Assembly: GCA_964514105.1 (NCBI GenBank)
Contig: CAZEPJ010000024.1
Span: forward strand, 1-54,107
Reading direction: 5' to 3'
From: CAZEPJ01 sp964514105
GTDB lineage: Bacteria; Desulfobacterota; Desulfocorpusculales; Desulfocorpusculum
DNA: 54,107 nucleotides
The translations under genes were made by a program, and so were the position numbers. Positions 50,790 through 54,107 of the stretch are shown here, piece by piece. The notes beneath the pieces are model-generated. The model did not search any database, was not told the origin of the DNA, and was given only the letters and a program-made list of their open reading frames with translations. Every line of letters begins with the position of its first letter. Positions within the stretch are counted from its first letter, which is position 1.

Positions 50790-50826
50790 GGACAAGTCAA
50801 CGTACTGAAAGACGTCCCTTTTTTTT
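50790..50826 (+). terminator. Weak intrinsic terminator between gmd and the FkbM gene
   Basis: GGAC-AA-GTC (50790-50798) pairs with GAC-GTCC (50811-50817), 7 pairs with an AA bulge, followed by C and T8 (50819-50826). The stem is short but the T run is long. It lies 13 bases before the next start codon, so it would act inside the operon. Confidence 0.45.
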
Positions 50827-50838
50827 GCACGAGCGGAA

Positions 50839-51591
50839 ATGAACTTCTCGGGTCTCTCCAACCGCTCCCTTCCCGGCAAGCTCGCCCGGCTTCCCCTGCG
50901 GCTCATCCCCCCGGGGGTGGTCGTTCCCATCCTCCAGGGGCCCCTGCGGGGGAAGAAGTGGATCGTGGGGTCCTCGACCCACGGCTGCTGGCTGGGGAGC
51001 TACGAATACGAGAAACAGAAGGCCTTCAGCGAGGCGGTCAAGCCCGGCGACGTGGTATACGACATCGGCGCCAACGTAGGGTTTTACACGCTCCTGGCGT
51101 CGGTTCTCGTGGGACCTTCCGGCCGTGTGGTGGCCTTCGAGCCGCTTCCTCGAAACCTGAGATATCTCCGGAAACACCTGGGACTCAACGGATGTGGAAA
51201 CGTGATGGTGATGCCGGTGGCGGTCTCTGATTGCGCGGGTCGGGCGGGCTTCGATCCGGGCGACGATCCCAGCGGGGGGGCGCTCTGTGACCACGGAGCC
51301 ATTGAGGTGGAGACCGTTGCCCTGGACCGACTTGCGAGGTCCAAGATCATTCCTGGTCCCGATGTGATCAAGGTTGATGTGGAGGGGGGCGAGAGTCGGG
51401 CGTTGGCCGGCGGCGTGGCGATGCTGGCCCGCGAAAAGCCTTTGCTCTTCTTGTCGATTCACGATCGGGAGGCCGGGGACCTGTGCCAAGGCCTCTTGGA
51501 CGAGATCGGGTATGAGATGGAATCCCTCAACGGCCTTCCTGTTGGTCGTTCCGACGAGATCCTGGCGCGCCCCCGCGTTCCCAGGTGCTGA
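50839..51591 (+). CDS. FkbM-family methyltransferase
   Basis: A 250-residue SAM-dependent methyltransferase. The SAM motif VVYDIGANVGFYTLLAS, then VVAFEPLPRNLRYLRKHL and VIKVDVEGGESRALAG are the FkbM pattern. In polysaccharide loci these enzymes O-methylate sugar residues of the polymer, often as a cap. The N-terminal 55 residues are basic and hydrophobic without a signal peptide. The ATG at 50839 has GAGCGGAA upstream. Codon use here is slightly more AT-rich than in the first polysaccharide block. Confidence 0.9.
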   Translation: MNFSGLSNRSLPGKLARLPLRLIPPGVVVPILQGPLRGKKWIVGSSTHGCWLGSYEYEKQKAFSEAVKPGDVVYDIGANVGFYTLLASVLVGPSGRVVAFEPLPRNLRYLRKHLGLNGCGNVMVMPVAVSDCAGRAGFDPGDDPSGGALCDHGAIEVETVALDRLARSKIIPGPDVIKVDVEGGESRALAGGVAMLAREKPLLFLSIHDREAGDLCQGLLDEIGYEMESLNGLPVGRSDEILARPRVPRC

Positions 51592-51630
51592 CTTGGGAGT
51601 TCGGCGTCGCCCGAGAACGCCTTTGGTGCT

Positions 51631-52827
51631 TTGAGATTGAGAACCCTGGTGCTCATGAGCGATGCCTTTGGCGGCCGTGGAGGTATCGCGCAGTACAACC
51701 GCGACCTCTTGGAAGCCCTCTGCGATCAATCCGATTGCGAGGCGGTTGTCGCCGTCCCCAGGATTATGCCCGACTTGCCCGGGAACTTACCGGCCAAGCT
51801 CGACTATGTGACCCGAGGATTGAACGGGAAGGCGAGGTACATCCGCGCCGTCCTTGGAGTGGTAGCCAGGAAGCGGCCGAGGTTCGACCTGGTGATCTGC
51901 GGGCACATCAACCTCTTACCCCTGGCGTATCCAACGAGCCGCTGGCTCGGTGCGCCGCTCGTCCTTTTCATTTACGGCGTCGATGCCTGGAAGCCGCCAT
52001 CCAGCCGCGTGGTTCGGCTGTTGGCTTCCAGGGTGGATGCGGTCGTTTCGATCAGTGAGATCACAGGGCGACGTTTTCTGAGATGGGCCCCCATGGATAG
52101 GGCCCGGATCTTCGTGCTTCCCAATGCCATCAGGCCGGAGCGATTCGGGCCGGGTCCCAAGCCGAATCATCTCTTGGAGAGGTACGGCCTGAGGGGCAAG
52201 AGCGTGCTCTTGACCGTAGGGCGGCTCGAATCGGCCGAGCGGAGAAAAGGATTCGACGAAGTCATGGAGCTTCTGCCGGAGATATCCATTGAGGTACCCG
52301 ATGTAGCCTATCTCATCGTGGGCGATGGCTCGGATCGAGGTCGCCTGAAGGAGAAGGCCGCGCGTCTCGGGGTGGCCGATCGAGTCGTTTTCGCGGGTTA
52401 CGTCTCGGAGGAGGAGAAGGCCGACCATTACCGGTTGGCCGACGTTTACGTGATGCCCAGTGCCGGAGAGGGCTTTGGCTTCGTGTTTCTGGAGGCCATG
52501 GCCTGCGGGATACCGGTGATCGGGAGCAAGGTGGACGGAAGCCGCGAAGCGCTGCGCGATGGTCGACTGGGGACTCTCGTCGACCCGCACGACGCAAAGG
52601 AGTGCAAGAAGGCCATTCGATCGGCATTGACCAACACGGCTAGAGCGATTCCACCGGGACTCGACTATTTTTTCCTAGCGAATTACGGAACGCGACTTCG
52701 GAGCATCATCCGAGAAGCAGCGGATGTTGGGAGGAAAACCAAGCCGTTCGCGGAAACCATCACAGCGAAGAAAGCGGGTTGTGGTTGCGAAGCAAAGGCG
52801 GGATCAAGAGAAGGAACTGAGAGGTAA
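51631..52827 (+). CDS. Glycosyltransferase family 4
   Basis: A 398-residue GT-B glycosyltransferase. RTLVLMSDAFGGRGGIAQYN forms the first strand and loop, LLTVGRLESAERRKGFDEV starts the C-terminal lobe, and GEGFGFVFLEAMACGIPVIGS is the EX7E nucleotide-sugar motif. It would add one sugar to the lipid-linked repeat unit on the cytoplasmic face. The start is unusual: TTG at 51631 is needed to include the first beta strand, since the first ATG (51655) would cut it. Its stop overlaps the ATG of the polymerase gene (TAATG). GC content falls towards its end. Confidence 0.9.
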   Translation: MRLRTLVLMSDAFGGRGGIAQYNRDLLEALCDQSDCEAVVAVPRIMPDLPGNLPAKLDYVTRGLNGKARYIRAVLGVVARKRPRFDLVICGHINLLPLAYPTSRWLGAPLVLFIYGVDAWKPPSSRVVRLLASRVDAVVSISEITGRRFLRWAPMDRARIFVLPNAIRPERFGPGPKPNHLLERYGLRGKSVLLTVGRLESAERRKGFDEVMELLPEISIEVPDVAYLIVGDGSDRGRLKEKAARLGVADRVVFAGYVSEEEKADHYRLADVYVMPSAGEGFGFVFLEAMACGIPVIGSKVDGSREALRDGRLGTLVDPHDAKECKKAIRSALTNTARAIPPGLDYFFLANYGTRLRSIIREAADVGRKTKPFAETITAKKAGCGCEAKAGSREGTER

Positions 52828-54107
52828 TGGTTCAGTTATTGATCGCAAACGTCTTATGCTTAGTGGTTGTTGTCTTGTTTGTCAGGCGGATTTCGATCAA
52901 GAAGGGATCACTTCATCAGTTAGGGATCCTGTTCGCATTGAATTTGGCTCTCAATTACCCAATTCGAATACTTCTTGTGGCCTTCTTCCCTGAGACAGCC
53001 TCACCGAAGTACAGCGATTTCGAAATAACAACGAACTTGCAATTAGTGTCCTGGTACCAACTCCCGGGAATCCTGTGTTTCTGCATGGCTTATGCATTAA
53101 TGGAAAGAAGGCAACGAGAGCATATCATTGTTGATAAGTCGATCGCAAAGAATGAATCGTTCGATGTCATGCTCGTATTGATTATGTTTCTCTTCAGTCT
53201 TGCCGCGAAGATGTACAAGGTGTTTACTGGTAATTACATTTCATTCTTGATAGGGAAAGACGTCAATATGGCTTTGGCAAACATCATAGAGAATACTAAT
53301 CTGCTTGGATGGACATGTTTTGTTGCAGTATGGGTATTCTTTTTTAGCAACAAGGTCATTAGTCCGGTTCATTTTGTTCTATTTTGGATAATTAATATAA
53401 CACAATTACTCTATCAAGTGGTTCAAGGATCAAAAACGTTCTTGATGTTGCCATTATTCTTGATCCTTATTAGCTACTACCATTGCAAACGAAAAATACC
53501 ACTAGTGGGAGCTATTTGTGCGGTCATATTCGGTCTTCTTGTTGTGTTTCCATTTGTCAAGACATACCGTGAGCATTTCGTTAAGGTATATGGACATGAC
53601 GTCCCTACGGTCTGGGAGCTTAATCCCGGCGAACGTGTTTCGGACGCGGTGACGGATACAAAGGCGGAACAGATCCCCCCCGAGGAGCGTGCCCTAGAGA
53701 GCCTTAGCAGGTTTGCTGGGGCTGACGAACTGTACAACATTCTGGTCTTGGTGCCTCAGGTCTTGCCGTACAAACTGGGAGAGGACTTCCTCGCCGTTTT
53801 CTATGGGTTGGTCCCCAGGGCGGTCTGGCCGGATAAACCCATCCTTTCGCCGGGGGCGGATTATGGGAGGGCGCTGGGCGCGATTACCTCCATCACTCCA
53901 TTCCCCCTTGGACAGATGTATTGGAATTTCGGTTGGAGCGGGCTGGTGTTTGGAATGGCTCTTTGGGGAGTTTTCTTGGCTTTGTGCATGGATCTATTTG
54001 ATTACTTCTGCCGAACTCATTCAGCTCGGTTTTACGTAATGTGCATATATTTGTCAGAGATCTACTGGTTGAGCACCGGAGAGGGAATGCTGCCAATGCT
54101 TGTGGCA
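52827..54107 (+). CDS. Wzy-like O-antigen/polysaccharide polymerase (C-terminus beyond window)
   Basis: An open frame of 427 codons from ATG 52827 to the window end with no stop. It is a polytopic membrane protein: the N-terminal helix is MVQLLIANVLCLVVVVLFVR, followed by about nine more hydrophobic segments, a long extracytoplasmic loop with LVPRAVWPDKPILSPG (the WPDKP motif is typical of this polymerase class) and further helices to MLPMLVA. It would polymerise the repeat units at the outer face of the inner membrane. GC content is low (near 40%) from 52830 to about 53600, then rises, suggesting acquisition from another genome. AGAGGTA precedes the start. Confidence 0.88.
   Translation, partial: MVQLLIANVLCLVVVVLFVRRISIKKGSLHQLGILFALNLALNYPIRILLVAFFPETASPKYSDFEITTNLQLVSWYQLPGILCFCMAYALMERRQREHIIVDKSIAKNESFDVMLVLIMFLFSLAAKMYKVFTGNYISFLIGKDVNMALANIIENTNLLGWTCFVAVWVFFFSNKVISPVHFVLFWIINITQLLYQVVQGSKTFLMLPLFLILISYYHCKRKIPLVGAICAVIFGLLVVFPFVKTYREHFVKVYGHDVPTVWELNPGERVSDAVTDTKAEQIPPEERALESLSRFAGADELYNILVLVPQVLPYKLGEDFLAVFYGLVPRAVWPDKPILSPGADYGRALGAITSITPFPLGQMYWNFGWSGLVFGMALWGVFLALCMDLFDYFCRTHSARFYVMCIYLSEIYWLSTGEGMLPMLVA

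Overview
The window is a high-GC bacterial chromosome segment (roughly two thirds G+C by eye), about 54 kb, with one 100-N assembly gap. The gene content points to an anaerobic member of the old Deltaproteobacteria (Desulfobacterota-type). Evidence for this is a CooT-type nickel protein, DUF3842 and DUF3786 families, a tungsten aldehyde:ferredoxin oxidoreductase with a MoaD-like partner, iron-dependent alcohol dehydrogenase, duplicated GAPDH, and a Wza/Wzc polysaccharide export locus. The taxonomic call is an inference from gene families, not a match to a known genome.

Layout. 1-2.9 kb: small conserved anaerobe genes (DUF3786; an overlapping DUF3842-cooT pair with its own promoter; an exported OB-like protein). 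2.9-8.0 kb, minus strand: a compact five-gene unit with a GAF-domain protein, a secreted carbohydrate-binding E-set (CBM48-like) protein, an ECF sigma factor, a membrane-anchored putative anti-sigma factor whose outer domain is a second E-set/CBM48, and an exported Gly-rich protein interrupted by the gap. 8.2-13.1 kb: ffh, psd, pssA, asd and a MobA-like nucleotidyltransferase. 13.2-19.3 kb: class II aldolase, then rsmD, coaD, aminotransferase, HAD phosphatase and pepF, the last four joined by ATGA stop/start overlaps. 19.3-23.3 kb: a zinc-ribbon/Tudor-like protein with a perfect dyad over its ribosome-binding site, then Fe-ADH, AOR and MoaD-like protein. 23.3-25.8 kb, minus strand: trmI, and the tpiA-secG-tRNA-Leu(GAG) group. 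26-32.8 kb: gap, a 1413-residue dikinase-like protein without a PEP barrel, and a divergent second GAPDH.

32.9-54.1 kb is a large exopolysaccharide/capsule locus. It starts at a TTGACA promoter with a structured leader and then carries an exported protein, an outer-membrane beta-barrel, Wza-like lipoprotein, Wzc-like tyrosine autokinase, PHP phosphatase, NusG/UpxY-like antiterminator, a 68-residue Cys-rich protein, GDP-mannose dehydratase, a caspase-fold protease, UDP-glucuronate decarboxylase and GDP-fucose synthase. A second block follows: a winged-helix regulator with a near-consensus promoter, a nucleotide-sugar dehydrogenase, an asparagine synthetase-like amidotransferase behind a leader that contains a strong intrinsic terminator, a second GDP-mannose dehydratase, FkbM methyltransferase, GT4 glycosyltransferase and a Wzy-like polymerase cut by the window end. 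The sugar enzymes would supply GDP-fucose or related deoxyhexoses and UDP-xylose; Wzc, Wza and the barrel would control chain length and export.

Most promising for new biology: the asnB leader (attenuator or small RNA), the sigma/anti-sigma pair with two carbohydrate-binding domains, the caspase inside the polysaccharide operon, and the PEP-barrel-less dikinase between two GAPDH genes.
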